A stretch of 64,000 nucleotides of DNA from BD1-7 clade bacterium (GTDB lineage: Bacteria; Pseudomonadota; Gammaproteobacteria; Pseudomonadales; DT-91): contig CACSIO010000001.1 of assembly GCA_902705865.1 (NCBI GenBank), positions 385,002 to 449,001 on the forward strand, given 5' to 3'. Below are positions 26,354 through 35,514 of the stretch, piece after piece (within the stretch, counting starts at the first letter, position 1; each line of letters opens with the position of its first letter). Below the pieces are notes generated by a model. The model was not told where the DNA came from. It searched no databases and saw only the letters and a list, made by a program, of their open reading frames with translations. The position numbers and the translations under genes were made by a program.

Positions 26354-27250
26354 TCAGCCTGACACATTATCTGCTGTTGTCAGCCATGCATCGCGGCTGA
26401 GGTATTGGCGATCCCAATGCTCAATCGAAAACAATAAAGTGTTGGGAAGATTTAAATGCGTCGGTGGCATCGGTTGATTCAAGAGTGCTAGTGCTTGGCG
26501 AATGTTATCGAGTGCTTGGTTGTTGTCGATCGCCGGGGCGTGATTCTGTTTACTGAGTTTTTGGCCGTCAGCCGCAGCAATAACGGGCAAATGTAGATAA
26601 GCCGGGGGCGTATGACCTAACGCACGATACAAATAACCTTGTTTAAAGGTTGAGTCCAAAATGTCATTGCCTCGCACGACAACATTGACGCCTTGATCAA
26701 TATCATCAATGACAACGGCTAGCTGATAGGCGTAAAGCTGATCCTTGCGTTTGATAACAAAGTCGTTAGTGAGTCCATCAGGCCGTTTGGGCAATTGTTG
26801 TTGGCCCTGAAGAAGATCGATAAAGGTTTGTTGGATACCATCAGTTTTGAGGCGAATGGCAGCGTTTTTTCCGTTTGCCGACTGAGTCTGATGATGACGG
26901 CAAAAGCCCGGGTAGCCTTGTGGGTAAGCGGCTAACTGCTTGCGGGAGCAGGTACAAAAAAAACTATGACCCGTGTCTGCAAGATTCTCCAAAACCGTTT
27001 CGTAGCGTTCACTGCGTTGGCTTTGTAGAACCACGGCGTTATCCCAATGCAGATGATGGGCTTGCAGGGTTTCGATGATTTTTTCGGTTGCCCCTGCTTC
27101 TTCTCTCGGCGGGTCCAGATCTTCGATGCGCAGCAGCCAGGTACCCTGATAATGCCGGGCATCGAGAAAACTCGCCAGCGCAGTATAGAGTGAGCCTAGA
27201 TGGAGTGGGCCTGTGGGAGAGGGAGCAAAGCGGCCGATGTATGAACTCAT
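26354..27250 (-). CDS. gluQ: Glutamyl-Q tRNA(Asp) synthetase
   Basis: A glutamyl-tRNA synthetase paralogue lacking the anticodon-binding domain; it glutamylates queuosine in tRNA-Asp. The 298 residues match the family length. Visible are RFAPSPTGPLHLGSLYTALAS (HIGH-type signature), LLRIEDLDPPRE, a zinc-binding Cys cluster (CTCSRKQ then GFCRHH) and KLSKQNH, the degenerate KMSKS. It lies downstream of dksA on the same strand, the standard dksA-gluQ pair. Confidence 0.95.
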   Translation of the reverse strand: MSSYIGRFAPSPTGPLHLGSLYTALASFLDARHYQGTWLLRIEDLDPPREEAGATEKIIETLQAHHLHWDNAVVLQSQRSERYETVLENLADTGHSFFCTCSRKQLAAYPQGYPGFCRHHQTQSANGKNAAIRLKTDGIQQTFIDLLQGQQQLPKRPDGLTNDFVIKRKDQLYAYQLAVVIDDIDQGVNVVVRGNDILDSTFKQGYLYRALGHTPPAYLHLPVIAAADGQKLSKQNHAPAIDNNQALDNIRQALALLNQPMPPTHLNLPNTLLFSIEHWDRQYLSRDAWLTTADNVSG

Positions 27251-27318
27251 CGTGACAGCAAGGCCGGCTTGTCAGGTTTATAAATATAAACCGAGCGACA
27301 CCGGCCTATCAGGAGGCG

Positions 27319-27750
27319 TTACCCGCGTTCCTGTTTTTCTTTGATTTCTGCCAGTGTTTTACAGTCGATGCATTGGGTCGCTGTTGGTCTTGCTTCGAGA
27401 CGCTTGATGCCAATTTCGATACCGCAAGAGTCGCAGTAGCCGTAATCGTCATTTTCGAGCAGCTCGAGTGTCTTCTCTATTTTTTTGATCAGTTTGCGTT
27501 CACGGTCGCGTGTACGCAGTTCGAGGCTAAATTCCTCTTCCTGGGTGGCGCGATCAGCTGGATCGGGGAAATTTGCCGCTTCGTCCTTCATATGAGTAAC
27601 GGTGCGGTCAACTTCCTGCATTAGTTCAGCTTTCCAGTCATTGAGAATTTTCTGGAAGTGTTCAATCTGCGGTTCACTCATGTACTCTTCGCCTGGAGCT
27701 GGCTCGTAAGGCTCGAAGTTACGGAACTGGTTGTCTTGTTTGTTAGGCAT
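27319..27750 (-). CDS. dksA: RNA polymerase-binding transcription factor DksA
   Basis: ppGpp cofactor that enters the RNA polymerase secondary channel. The 143 residues have a coiled coil with the tip [13 protein letters not shown] (the DxxDxA acidic tip) and a C4 zinc finger [17 protein letters not shown] followed by CIDC. Gene gluQ is 68 bases downstream. The 5' leader contains two small hairpins (27794-27809 and 27835-27851). Confidence 0.97.
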   Translation of the reverse strand: MPNKQDNQFRNFEPYEPAPGEEYMSEPQIEHFQKILNDWKAELMQEVDRTVTHMKDEAANFPDPADRATQEEEFSLELRTRDRERKLIKKIEKTLELLENDDYGYCDSCGIEIGIKRLEARPTATQCIDCKTLAEIKEKQERG

Positions 27751-27793
27751 TGTGTCTCAAAGTCCGTCAAGTTAACTGCGCCACTGGCGCACT

Positions 27794-27851
27794 GGAACCA
27801 AGGGGTTCCGTTCACAGGTCATTAGGCAATGACAGCTCCTGCCTTCGGAGC
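27794..27851 (-). promoter_or_regulatory. Two hairpins in the dksA leader
   Basis: GGAACC-aagg-GGTTCC (27794-27809) and GCTCC-N7-GGAGC (27835-27851) lie 44-101 bases upstream of the dksA ATG. They may be leader structure; neither is a terminator, and their role is unknown. Confidence 0.3.
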
Positions 27852-27859
27852 GCAGTAAG

Positions 27860-27879
27860 TTTAGAACGAATGTTCTAAA
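27860..27879. promoter_or_regulatory. Operator-like palindrome TTTAGAAC-N4-GTTCTAAA
   Basis: A perfect 8-bp inverted repeat around GAAT, in the divergent gap between dksA and the aminotransferase gene. The core GAACNNNNGTTC resembles the Gram-positive LexA/DinR box rather than the gammaproteobacterial LexA box, so the binding protein is open. It lies ~70 bases upstream of a TATAAT (27951-27956) that probably serves the aminotransferase gene. Confidence 0.45.
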
Positions 27880-27996
27880 AGTGGAAGAGTTATAACCTAA
27901 CTCTCTGTGGCTTAACAAGTTTGGGACCGCCAAATCCATTATATTACTGATATAATGGGGCTATTTTTTATCATTGACGTCACGAGTAAGAATCCG

Positions 27997-29160
27997 ATGC
28001 CAAGAACTGCCGATCGATTGAGAGATATTGCCCCATTTCGTGTGGTTGAAGTGCTTTCGCGGGCGAAGGAATTGGAAGCTGCCGGTCGGGATATCGTGCA
28101 TATGGAGGCCGGTGAGCCAGATTTTGCCACGATTCAACCCATTATTGATGCCGCCAAATCTGCGCTGGATGATGGCGCAACCTATTATACCGGTGCTTGC
28201 GGGATTCCCGAGCTTCGTGAAGCTGTTGCTGGTTTGTATAAAGAGCGTTATCAGCTCGATATTCCCGCTAGCCGAATACTGATTACACCTGGAGCATCCG
28301 GTGCTTTGTTGTTAATTGCTGCGTATTTGATGAATCCGGGTGATGGAATGATGATGACCGACCCGGGTTACCCCTGTAATCGGAACTTTATGCGTCTGGT
28401 TGAGGGTGAGGGGCAACTGGTGGCTGTTGATCCCGCGGATCGTTATCAGTTAACGGCTGCCATCGCGGAAAAAAACTGGCAAGACAACACCGTTGGAGCC
28501 TTAGTAGCATCGCCTGCGAATCCCACCGGAGAGATACTGACGCGTCAGCAATTGTCGGATTTGTATGACATTACCCATCGTCATGGCGGTAATCTGATTG
28601 TTGATGAGATATACCATGGCCTGACATTCGGCGTGGAAGCCCCTTCGATTTTGGAAGTAACGGATCAGGCGTTCGTCATTAATAGTTTTTCGAAGTACTT
28701 CGGTATGACCGGGTGGCGTTTAGGTTGGATGGTGGCTCCGGAATATGCGATAGAGGGGTTGGAGAGGCTGGCGCAAAACTTGTTCATATCGATGTCAACA
28801 ATGGCGCAGTATGGTGCGTTAGCTGGATTTGAACCGGACGCTTTAGCATTGTTAGAAGAGCGCCGTAATATATTCCATGAACGTCGGGATTATCTGGTGC
28901 CTGCGTTACGTGAATTGGGGTTTGGGATTAGTCATGTACCGGATGGCGCGTTCTATGTGTATGCCGACATTTCACGTTTCTCGGACGATAGCTTGAGCTT
29001 CTGTAAAATGTTGTTGGAAGATCATGGCGTTGCTGTCACGCCGGGTGCAGATTTTGGTCATCACAAAGCCGATACGCATGTTCGTTTTGCCTACACAACC
29101 AGCATGGAGCGACTGCAGGAAGGTGTGCGGCGGTTGCGGGCTGTGCTAGCGCCGACATGA
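27997..29160 (+). CDS. PLP-dependent class I/II aminotransferase
   Basis: 387 residues, aspartate-aminotransferase fold type I. Visible are EAGEPDF near the start, the ASPANPTGEIL segment with the Asn-Pro pair, VDEIYHGLTF with Asp and Tyr contacting PLP, and the Schiff-base lysine in NSFSKYFGMTGWRLGW; the substrate-carboxylate Arg lies in HVRFAYT. A similar gene precedes dksA in Pseudomonas. I chose the ATG at 27997 because a TATAAT at 27951-27956 suggests transcription starts after the in-frame ATG at 27955, and because the family usually begins with this RLRDIAPF region. The substrate is not known. Confidence 0.9.
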   Translation: MPRTADRLRDIAPFRVVEVLSRAKELEAAGRDIVHMEAGEPDFATIQPIIDAAKSALDDGATYYTGACGIPELREAVAGLYKERYQLDIPASRILITPGASGALLLIAAYLMNPGDGMMMTDPGYPCNRNFMRLVEGEGQLVAVDPADRYQLTAAIAEKNWQDNTVGALVASPANPTGEILTRQQLSDLYDITHRHGGNLIVDEIYHGLTFGVEAPSILEVTDQAFVINSFSKYFGMTGWRLGWMVAPEYAIEGLERLAQNLFISMSTMAQYGALAGFEPDALALLEERRNIFHERRDYLVPALRELGFGISHVPDGAFYVYADISRFSDDSLSFCKMLLEDHGVAVTPGADFGHHKADTHVRFAYTTSMERLQEGVRRLRAVLAPT

Positions 29161-29199
29161 AATGATGGCGAAAGCTGTGGGCATTAGTTCGTAGGTTTG

Positions 29200-29228
29200 T
29201 GACAGGCCCGTGAGTGATCGGGCTGTCA
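29200..29228. terminator. Hairpin between convergent genes
   Basis: TGACAGGCCCG-N8-CGGGCTGTCA, ten pairs with one bulged G, between the aminotransferase and Rieske stop codons. The T-run is poor, so this is a moderate-quality terminator candidate. Confidence 0.45.
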
Positions 29229-29242
29229 GTGCATTCTAGGGG

Positions 29243-29569
29243 TTATTCCCAATGAACCATTATCTGTTGATTCTCATCTAGCTCGTTAGGTAGCTGTTGC
29301 AATGCTTGGCCTTGGCAAGGGCCTGCGACACATTCACCGGATTCAATCAAGAACAGTGCACCGTGAGTTGCACACTGGATCAGTACATTGTCTGCATCGA
29401 GAAATTGATCTTCGACCATCTCTAATTCAACGCCGAGGTGTGGGCAGCTGTTTTTGTAAACAAATATCTGTCCGTCTTTTTTAACGGCAAAGACAGAAAC
29501 ATCGTCGATGATAAAACCTTTCGAGCTATCTTCATCGATGTCGTTGAGGTGGCAGAGTTTTCTATGCAT
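29243..29569 (-). CDS. Rieske [2Fe-2S] domain protein
   Basis: A 108-residue stand-alone Rieske ferredoxin. The cluster ligands are in CPHLGVELE and CATHGALF, the C-x-H ... C-x2-H arrangement of soluble Rieske proteins. No membrane anchor or oxygenase domain is attached. Such small proteins act as electron-transfer partners or remain unassigned. The start overlaps the end of the TfoX-C gene by 8 bases, indicating one transcript. Confidence 0.9.
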   Translation of the reverse strand: MHRKLCHLNDIDEDSSKGFIIDDVSVFAVKKDGQIFVYKNSCPHLGVELEMVEDQFLDADNVLIQCATHGALFLIESGECVAGPCQGQALQQLPNELDENQQIMVHWE

Positions 29570-29837
29570 CGTCAGTGGTTAGCAGGCGTTTTTCGGCGGC
29601 ATCACAGAGTTCCTGTTTGATATCTGCCGGAATATCGTTCCAGTGCTGATCCGTCAGGGCACCGTGGATGGCGTACAATAATACCTTGGATGTTTTAATA
29701 CCGCGTTCTTGAATTCTCACATAGGCATCAACGGCTCCGACTTCACGCAGGTGGTGGATATCCGAAACGCCGATGGCTTGCAGCCAGAGGGCGGACGTAT
29801 TGCCAATATTCCTCAGCTGAGTTAGTTTGCTGGGCAT
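29562..29837 (-). CDS. TfoX/Sxy C-terminal domain protein
   Basis: 91 residues corresponding only to the C-terminal (helix-hairpin-helix-like) domain of the TfoX/Sxy competence regulators: LRNIGNTSALWLQAIGVSD, HLREVGAVDAYVRI, and a late LYAIHGALTDQHWNDIP. The N-terminal TfoX domain is absent, so it is unlikely to work as a full competence activator. The leader has an A-rich stretch, AAAAATAATAA, at about 29860. It is translationally linked to the Rieske gene. Confidence 0.85.
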   Translation of the reverse strand: MPSKLTQLRNIGNTSALWLQAIGVSDIHHLREVGAVDAYVRIQERGIKTSKVLLYAIHGALTDQHWNDIPADIKQELCDAAEKRLLTTDDA

Positions 29838-29907
29838 AATTCGTCTTCTTTTTTTAATTATTATTTTTCGCTTACTATAGCATTGGAGATTTCAGAGGCT
29901 CAAGGGT

Positions 29908-30642
29908 GTGACACAATTCACTGAATTGCAGGAAAAACAGTTTGGCTTAGTTGAATCTCACCTGATCGAGGTTCAGCAAGGTAAACGAATCTTCATGATG
30001 GTGCCGCAGGCAGCAGAAGCACTGGGGTTGCTGCAGGCCGCAGCGGGTAAGGCTGGCTTTGATTTGCAATTGGTTTCTGCGTACCGATCTTTTGAGCGTC
30101 AGCATCAAATTTTTACGGCCAAAGCCGAGGGGCGACGTCCTTTGCTCGATGACAATGGCGTTGAACTTGCGTTCGACCGTTTGTCGGACGCTCAGCGGCT
30201 TCGAGCGATTATGCGATGGTCGGCGGTGCCTGGGCTTTCACGTCATCATTGGGGAACGGATGTCGATGTATTTGATGCCAATACCATGGCATTGCAGGAT
30301 GTGCAGCTGGTGCCCGCCGAAGTCGACGATGGCGGGCCGAGCGCAGCGATGCATGATTGGCTTGATGAACGCATAGCGAACAATGCATCGTATGGCTTCT
30401 TTCGGCCCTATCAGTTTGATCGTGGTGCGATCGCTCCAGAGCGATGGCATTTGAGTTATCTGCCTGCGGCGGCTGAGCTGCAATGTCAGATGGATCGCGA
30501 CGTCGCCTTGAATTTATTGCAGGGCGAGTCCGTGCCATTTTGCGACATACTGGCATCAAGGCTGGATGACATCTGGGAGCGGTTTGTTACGGTCGAACCA
30601 GAAGGGCAGCCTGAGTGGGTCAAGGCTGCCTTATTGGTATAG
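29908..30642 (+). CDS. M15 family D-alanyl-D-alanine carboxypeptidase (VanY-like)
   Basis: 244 residues with the M15B zinc-peptidase motifs: LVSAYRSFERQHQIF, SRHHWGTDVDVFD (His...Asp ligands) and APERWHLSYLP (catalytic Glu, third ligand His). It would trim D-Ala from peptidoglycan stem peptides. No signal peptide is seen at the chosen GTG start (29908, AAGG upstream), so either it is exported by another route or acts on cytoplasmic precursors. It is a single gene, transcribed divergently from the TfoX-C gene. Confidence 0.88.
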   Translation: MTQFTELQEKQFGLVESHLIEVQQGKRIFMMVPQAAEALGLLQAAAGKAGFDLQLVSAYRSFERQHQIFTAKAEGRRPLLDDNGVELAFDRLSDAQRLRAIMRWSAVPGLSRHHWGTDVDVFDANTMALQDVQLVPAEVDDGGPSAAMHDWLDERIANNASYGFFRPYQFDRGAIAPERWHLSYLPAAAELQCQMDRDVALNLLQGESVPFCDILASRLDDIWERFVTVEPEGQPEWVKAALLV

Positions 30643-30678
30643 TGCTGGAGGAGGCTGCGAAAAGTGGTGGGTGTGCGC

Positions 30679-31452
30679 TTAGAAGCGCACTTCGATGCCT
30701 TGCTCTGCCATAAACGCTTTAGCTTGCGGAACAGAGTATTCGCCGAAGTGAAATATGCTTGCTGCTAATACCGCATCGGCCTGGCCTTTGATAACGCCAT
30801 CAGCCAAGTGTTGTAGCTCACCGACACCGCCAGACGCAATAACAGGTACTGCAACGGCATCGCTGATTGCTTTAGTTAGCTCTAGATCAAAGCCAGATTT
30901 GGTACCGTCTTTGTCCATGCTGGTCAGCAAGATTTCCCCGGCGCCGTAATCAACCATCTTGATCGCCCATTCCACGGCGTCGATACCGGTTGGGCGGCGC
31001 CCACCATGGGTGAAGATTTCCCAGCGCTTGGGTTTGTTCTCATCACTGACCTTTTTTGCATCAATGGCGACAACAATGCACTGTGAGCCAAAACGATCAG
31101 CGGCTTCTTTGACGAATTCCGGGTTGTGAATCGCTGCGGTGTTGATACCTACTTTGTCGGCCCCTGCGTTTAGCATGCGGCGGATATCTTCCACTTTGCG
31201 GATGCCACCACCAACGGTGAGAGGGATAAATATCTCATCGGCGATACGTTCGACAATATTAACCATGGTATCGCGACCTTCATTGCTGGCCGAAATATCT
31301 AGGAAGGTAATTTCGTCGGCACCTTGTTCGTTGTAACGCTTGGCGATTTCAACCGGATCACCGGCGTCACGAATATCAACAAACTGAACACCTTTGACGA
31401 CGCGTCCGTTGTCGACGTCGAGACAGGGGATAATGCGTTTGGCGAGTGCCAT
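30679..31452 (-). CDS. hisF: Imidazole glycerol phosphate synthase, cyclase subunit
   Basis: A TIM-barrel cyclase that, with HisH, makes imidazole glycerol phosphate and AICAR. The 257 residues include [21 protein letters not shown] with catalytic Asp 11-equivalent, [19 protein letters not shown], the second catalytic Asp in [12 protein letters not shown], and [11 protein letters not shown]. It is third in hisB-hisH-hisF; hisA, expected just before it, is missing (85-base gap after hisH). Confidence 0.97.
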   Translation of the reverse strand: MALAKRIIPCLDVDNGRVVKGVQFVDIRDAGDPVEIAKRYNEQGADEITFLDISASNEGRDTMVNIVERIADEIFIPLTVGGGIRKVEDIRRMLNAGADKVGINTAAIHNPEFVKEAADRFGSQCIVVAIDAKKVSDENKPKRWEIFTHGGRRPTGIDAVEWAIKMVDYGAGEILLTSMDKDGTKSGFDLELTKAISDAVAVPVIASGGVGELQHLADGVIKGQADAVLAASIFHFGEYSVPQAKAFMAEQGIEVRF

Positions 31453-31537
31453 GTTTCAGCTCCGGCCCATTAGAGAGGGCAACCGTGTTCTTGGAAAAGG
31501 GCGTGTTGGTTTGTGTGGGTTAAACCCTAACTTAACG

Positions 31538-32185
31538 TCAGGGCTGACCGTTCCAACCTAGAAAATTGCGCAGCAGGCGAAGGCCGGCAACATGGCTTTT
31601 TTCCGGATGAAATTGCACAGCGACAACGTTGTCACGCGCCAGTATGGCCGCAAAGCGTACGCCGTATTCACAGCTGCCAATCATGTAATCCTGATTCGGC
31701 TCAACGAAGTAACTGTGCACGAAGTAAAAACGTGAATCGGAGTGAATGCCCTGCCAGATCGGGTGATCAACTTCGGTTGCGACGTTGTTCCAGCCCATAT
31801 GTGGCACTTTTAGGTGGGTGTCGCCGGTGCGAAATTCGTCACCTTGAAACAATCGAACCTGACCGTCGAAGACGTTTAGGCAATCAATGCCGTTATTTTC
31901 TTCGCTATGTGTCATTAAGGCTTGCATGCCGACACACACGCCCAGTAGAGGTTGTTTCTGGGCAATCACCTGAGCAACGGCTTTATCTGCGCCAACACGG
32001 CGAATTTCATGCATGCAATCGCGAATCGCACCCACGCCAGGCAAAATAACATGGTCGGCGCTCAGGATCGTTTTTTGATCGGCGGTAATAGCAACATCCA
32101 CATCGGCATCAACATGCTGAATCGCGCTAGCGACGGAATGCAGGTTACCCATGCCGTAATCGATGATGGCAACTTGTTTCTTCAT
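31538..32185 (-). CDS. hisH: Imidazole glycerol phosphate synthase, glutaminase subunit
   Basis: Class I glutamine amidotransferase supplying ammonia to HisF. 215 residues; the nucleophile Cys is in GVCVGMQALM, the oxyanion/strand region is LPGVGAIRDCM, and the His-Glu pair is in VQFHPEKS. It follows hisB by 41 bases and forms the operon hisB-hisH-hisF. Confidence 0.97.
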   Translation of the reverse strand: MKKQVAIIDYGMGNLHSVASAIQHVDADVDVAITADQKTILSADHVILPGVGAIRDCMHEIRRVGADKAVAQVIAQKQPLLGVCVGMQALMTHSEENNGIDCLNVFDGQVRLFQGDEFRTGDTHLKVPHMGWNNVATEVDHPIWQGIHSDSRFYFVHSYFVEPNQDYMIGSCEYGVRFAAILARDNVVAVQFHPEKSHVAGLRLLRNFLGWNGQP

Positions 32186-32226
32186 GGTACGTCTCGAATT
32201 CAGATCGGTTTCTGCTGTGGCAGAAA

Positions 32227-32820
32227 TTAGAGGCAGCCTTTGGTGGATGGCATTGCGTCTCGTGCGCGTTCATCAAAGGTCAGTGCCATGCGCAACGCGC
32301 GGCCGAAAGCTTTGAAGATGGTTTCGATCTGATGGTGGGTATTGCGCCCGCGGATATTATCAATATGCATGGAAACACCCGCATGATTCACAAACCCTTG
32401 GAAAAACTCATAAAAAAGATCGACATCAAAGCCACCCACGCTGGCACGGGTAAATTCACAGTGCATCTCGAGACCAGGGCGACCAGAAAAGTCGATAACA
32501 ACGCGAGAAAGCGCTTCATCTAATGGCACATAGGCATGGCCGTAACGAAGAATGCCCTTTTTGTCGCCCACCGCTTTGTTAAAGGCCTGGCCGAGGGTAA
32601 TACCGATATCTTCGACGGTATGGTGGTCGTCAATATGGGTATCGCCATTGGCTTTGATATCCAAGTCAATCAGGCCATGGCGGGCAATTTGATCCATCAT
32701 ATGATCAAGGAACGGGACGCCGGTTTCGAAGTTAGCGTCACCGGTACCATCCAAGTTGATATTGACCTGAATTTGAGTTTCCAGCGTGTCGCGCTGAACA
32801 CTGGCTGTGCGTGCTGTCAT
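32227..32820 (-). CDS. hisB: Imidazoleglycerol-phosphate dehydratase
   Basis: Manganese-dependent dehydratase of histidine synthesis. The single-domain form has 197 residues, without the HisB-N phosphatase of enterics. Motifs are [13 protein letters not shown], the metal sites [12 protein letters not shown] and HNTHHQIE-like NTHHQIET, and the C-terminal STKGCL. I chose the ATG at 32820 because it gives [17 protein letters not shown], matching the usual Pseudomonas length; in-frame ATGs at 32835 and 32847 are possible but add an unusual extension. Confidence 0.95.
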   Translation of the reverse strand: MTARTASVQRDTLETQIQVNINLDGTGDANFETGVPFLDHMMDQIARHGLIDLDIKANGDTHIDDHHTVEDIGITLGQAFNKAVGDKKGILRYGHAYVPLDEALSRVVIDFSGRPGLEMHCEFTRASVGGFDVDLFYEFFQGFVNHAGVSMHIDNIRGRNTHHQIETIFKAFGRALRMALTFDERARDAMPSTKGCL

Positions 32821-33030
32821 GAGGATTGTCACCATTGAATCGTGCAATTGGGAAGCGTTCGACCGGAATTCCCATGCTGCAAATCTGCAAAAGAGGGTGA
32901 TTATAGTCTAATTCGCCGGGAATCTCAGCAGTTGAATTGGGTGGATGCGGGTGAGGATACGCCGTCTTCAGTCTACGGGCGATGAACGCTGTGCCAGGTA
33001 ACGACGTTTTGCGCCTTTACCTGGTTTCGG

Positions 33031-35514
33031 TTAGCCCAGAGCGGGCTCGGCTTTGTGAATGTGCAGTTTGTTGATGATGGATTTGAGCGCCCGTTCGAAG
33101 AAACTGCGTTTGTCCGGCTCAATAATCTGGCTGTCACCACTGGCGAGAAGCGCTGATAGATCCGCAATGGAGATGACTCTGGCTTTGACACCAATGTGGT
33201 TTACAAACATACACGTCTGTGTGATTGGGCTGCGCCAGACCAGTTTGAGTCGTGCCACCTCTTGATCGGATGTGAATTCAAACCACGTTCCGAAAGGCGT
33301 TTGGGCCAGTTGTTTAGCTTGGGCTTGCAGGTTCTGGTCGCGAATGCGCGCGGCATCATCTTGCTCAGGCAATTGCAGGCGCGCACATTCCAGTTGTTGC
33401 CCTTCGAATGTGTTATGCAACGCGTCACGAATTTGAGACAGCTGTTGCTGGGCTTCAAGCAGCGACACGCCGCCGGCTTTGAGGATTTCAGCAATATGTT
33501 TGAGGTTGGCCTGACGCTGTTGAATGTGCTCGCGCATTTGTTCGCGATCCAGTTTTTGGCGAGTAAAGCCTGGTTGGAAGCATTCGACGAGAGTTGCAAT
33601 CGGAGGTAGGCAATCACGGTATTCACTGGATGCCTCACCTAGGTTGAGACGGTTGAAGACGATAACTTCCAGCCATAAACCAAAAATGAATTCGACCAAT
33701 ACTTCGGGTACCGGGCTATTGCCGATGATTTCGCGCAGATCTTCAACGCATTGTTTGCGGGCTTTTTCGCGGCGTTCGGTGCTGCGCATTGCTTCAAGGC
33801 TGCGCAATTCGGCTTTTTCTGTGCGTTCTTGCAAGGTTTTTTCGAAGTGGCTGAACTGCTTATTGACCTGATCAAAAATACTGGTGTCTTGCTCGTAGCG
33901 GCTAAGCACGGTGTTGATGGCTTCTTCAACACGGGTGTAAATGCGCCAGTCATCTTGCCAGCGTGCGGCAGCTCTGGCTAACGTGTTGAGCAATACGCGG
34001 GCAGGGTGGTGGGTTTCGGCGAAAAAACCTTTGTCGATAAGCGCCAGTTTGAGATAGGGCGTATGCAGGTAAGAAATCAGGTTTTTGATTTTGTCCGGTA
34101 TTTCTTCGTCATCTAAAACGAACTTGAATAACAGTCCGACCATGTTGATGTAGTCGAGATCATATTCGGTGATTTGATGTCGGCCTGTCTCCTGAGCAAT
34201 GCGGTCCAATTGTTCGAAAAAACGGTTTTCATTGTCTTCGACGAGATGATCAATAGGCTTGGCGTTCTTGATGTCTTCAATGGCTGCATTCTGTGGCCCT
34301 GACAGTGCCTCAACATAATCGGTTGCAACAATGCTGTGTTCGTTCGGTTCGGCGGTGCGTGTTAAGCCGTAACAGGGGGTGCCGCTCATCGTCATCATGG
34401 TGACTTGACGCGGCCTTGGTGTCGCTTGACCTGCGGTTTGCTGGTTTGCCTTGGCTTCTGATTCCAGGGTGTTCATCAGTGAATTCATCAGGAATTCGCT
34501 GGCTTGGTTGGTATGGTTCGGTTCTGCTGCGGTATCGGGTGGTGTCGATTCCGGTTGCTGAGGGCTTGTAGATGCTTCCGGTGCTGGCGAATCCGTTGGC
34601 GTTGGAGTGGGCGATTCGGTTTCTGTGAAAAGCTGTGGCTCGTCAAATACCATCCCTGAGTCGCTCAGGTAGTTGTCTGTTTGCGGTGCAGGTGTGGCGG
34701 CTCCAAACATATCGCTAGCGTGGGTTTCTGCGCCGGTATGTGTCACTGGCGTGCCGTCGCTTAAGTCGGCTGCCGGCGCTGAATGCGGAATATAAGCCGG
34801 TGCCTGGTATTCGTTGATGCTACTTTCTGTATCGGAGTCTTCGTCGGTGTCTGTCTCTTGCTGCTGAGGCCGTTCAGGTTGGCGAATCCGCGCGTGATCG
34901 AGCTTTTCGCTGATCGACTGATAAAATTCGGCCACAGTATTCAACAGAACTGAGCCAAAGGTTTTGATGAGCCGAATGTCGTCCGAGTTTTCAAGGGCAA
35001 TATGGTCGGTGGCACTGCGTAAGGCGGGCGCTAATAATTGGGGCGAAAAAATAACGGCTATATCGCGTTGTGCATAGTGCTCGATAGGCGCCTCAACGAT
35101 AGCTAACAGGCGGCCAATGGCTTGCCAGATAACGTCGTCGTGTTTGTTATAGACTTTGCGGACCCAGTTGCTTGTGGCGATATCCGCTTCTAGTCGGTGA
35201 TCCTCGACGAGCTGCAGCTGCTCATTCGACACGTTTTCGACGTAACAATAGTGGCCATGAAGATAATCATTAGATAGTTGCAGTAACGTGCTGCTCATTT
35301 GTTCCGCAGCGGCATCCTTGTGGCCTTTAAGAAGCTGGATTGTCTCAAGGAGCTCGGTTTGACGGGTAAATGTCGCGGTAACCGTTGTTTCCAAGCACTG
35401 GTTCTCGAATTCTAGGGTGGCGTCGAGAAACGTTTTTCGGGCGAACTGATCCCAAAGGTTCAGGCAGGTGGACCAAAGTTGTCGATGTTGGGCTGAGAGT
35501 TCTATGGTTTCCAT
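33031..35514 (-). CDS. DUF1631 family protein
   Basis: A large cytoplasmic protein of 827 residues from the ATG at 35514 (an in-frame ATG at 35598 would add 28). The N-terminal helical region is followed by a low-complexity acidic, Pro/Thr/Ser-rich linker, roughly residues 220-370. The second half is helical, with a coiled coil around SHFEKTLQERTEKAELRSLEAM. The end resembles a PilZ-like or beta domain (FEFTSDQEVARLKLVWRSPI). Homologues carry the label DUF1631 and are sometimes mis-called thymidine phosphorylase. It lies upstream of hisB on the same strand. The role is unknown. Confidence 0.8.
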   Translation of the reverse strand: METIELSAQHRQLWSTCLNLWDQFARKTFLDATLEFENQCLETTVTATFTRQTELLETIQLLKGHKDAAAEQMSSTLLQLSNDYLHGHYCYVENVSNEQLQLVEDHRLEADIATSNWVRKVYNKHDDVIWQAIGRLLAIVEAPIEHYAQRDIAVIFSPQLLAPALRSATDHIALENSDDIRLIKTFGSVLLNTVAEFYQSISEKLDHARIRQPERPQQQETDTDEDSDTESSINEYQAPAYIPHSAPAADLSDGTPVTHTGAETHASDMFGAATPAPQTDNYLSDSGMVFDEPQLFTETESPTPTPTDSPAPEASTSPQQPESTPPDTAAEPNHTNQASEFLMNSLMNTLESEAKANQQTAGQATPRPRQVTMMTMSGTPCYGLTRTAEPNEHSIVATDYVEALSGPQNAAIEDIKNAKPIDHLVEDNENRFFEQLDRIAQETGRHQITEYDLDYINMVGLLFKFVLDDEEIPDKIKNLISYLHTPYLKLALIDKGFFAETHHPARVLLNTLARAAARWQDDWRIYTRVEEAINTVLSRYEQDTSIFDQVNKQFSHFEKTLQERTEKAELRSLEAMRSTERREKARKQCVEDLREIIGNSPVPEVLVEFIFGLWLEVIVFNRLNLGEASSEYRDCLPPIATLVECFQPGFTRQKLDREQMREHIQQRQANLKHIAEILKAGGVSLLEAQQQLSQIRDALHNTFEGQQLECARLQLPEQDDAARIRDQNLQAQAKQLAQTPFGTWFEFTSDQEVARLKLVWRSPITQTCMFVNHIGVKARVISIADLSALLASGDSQIIEPDKRSFFERALKSIINKLHIHKAEPALG

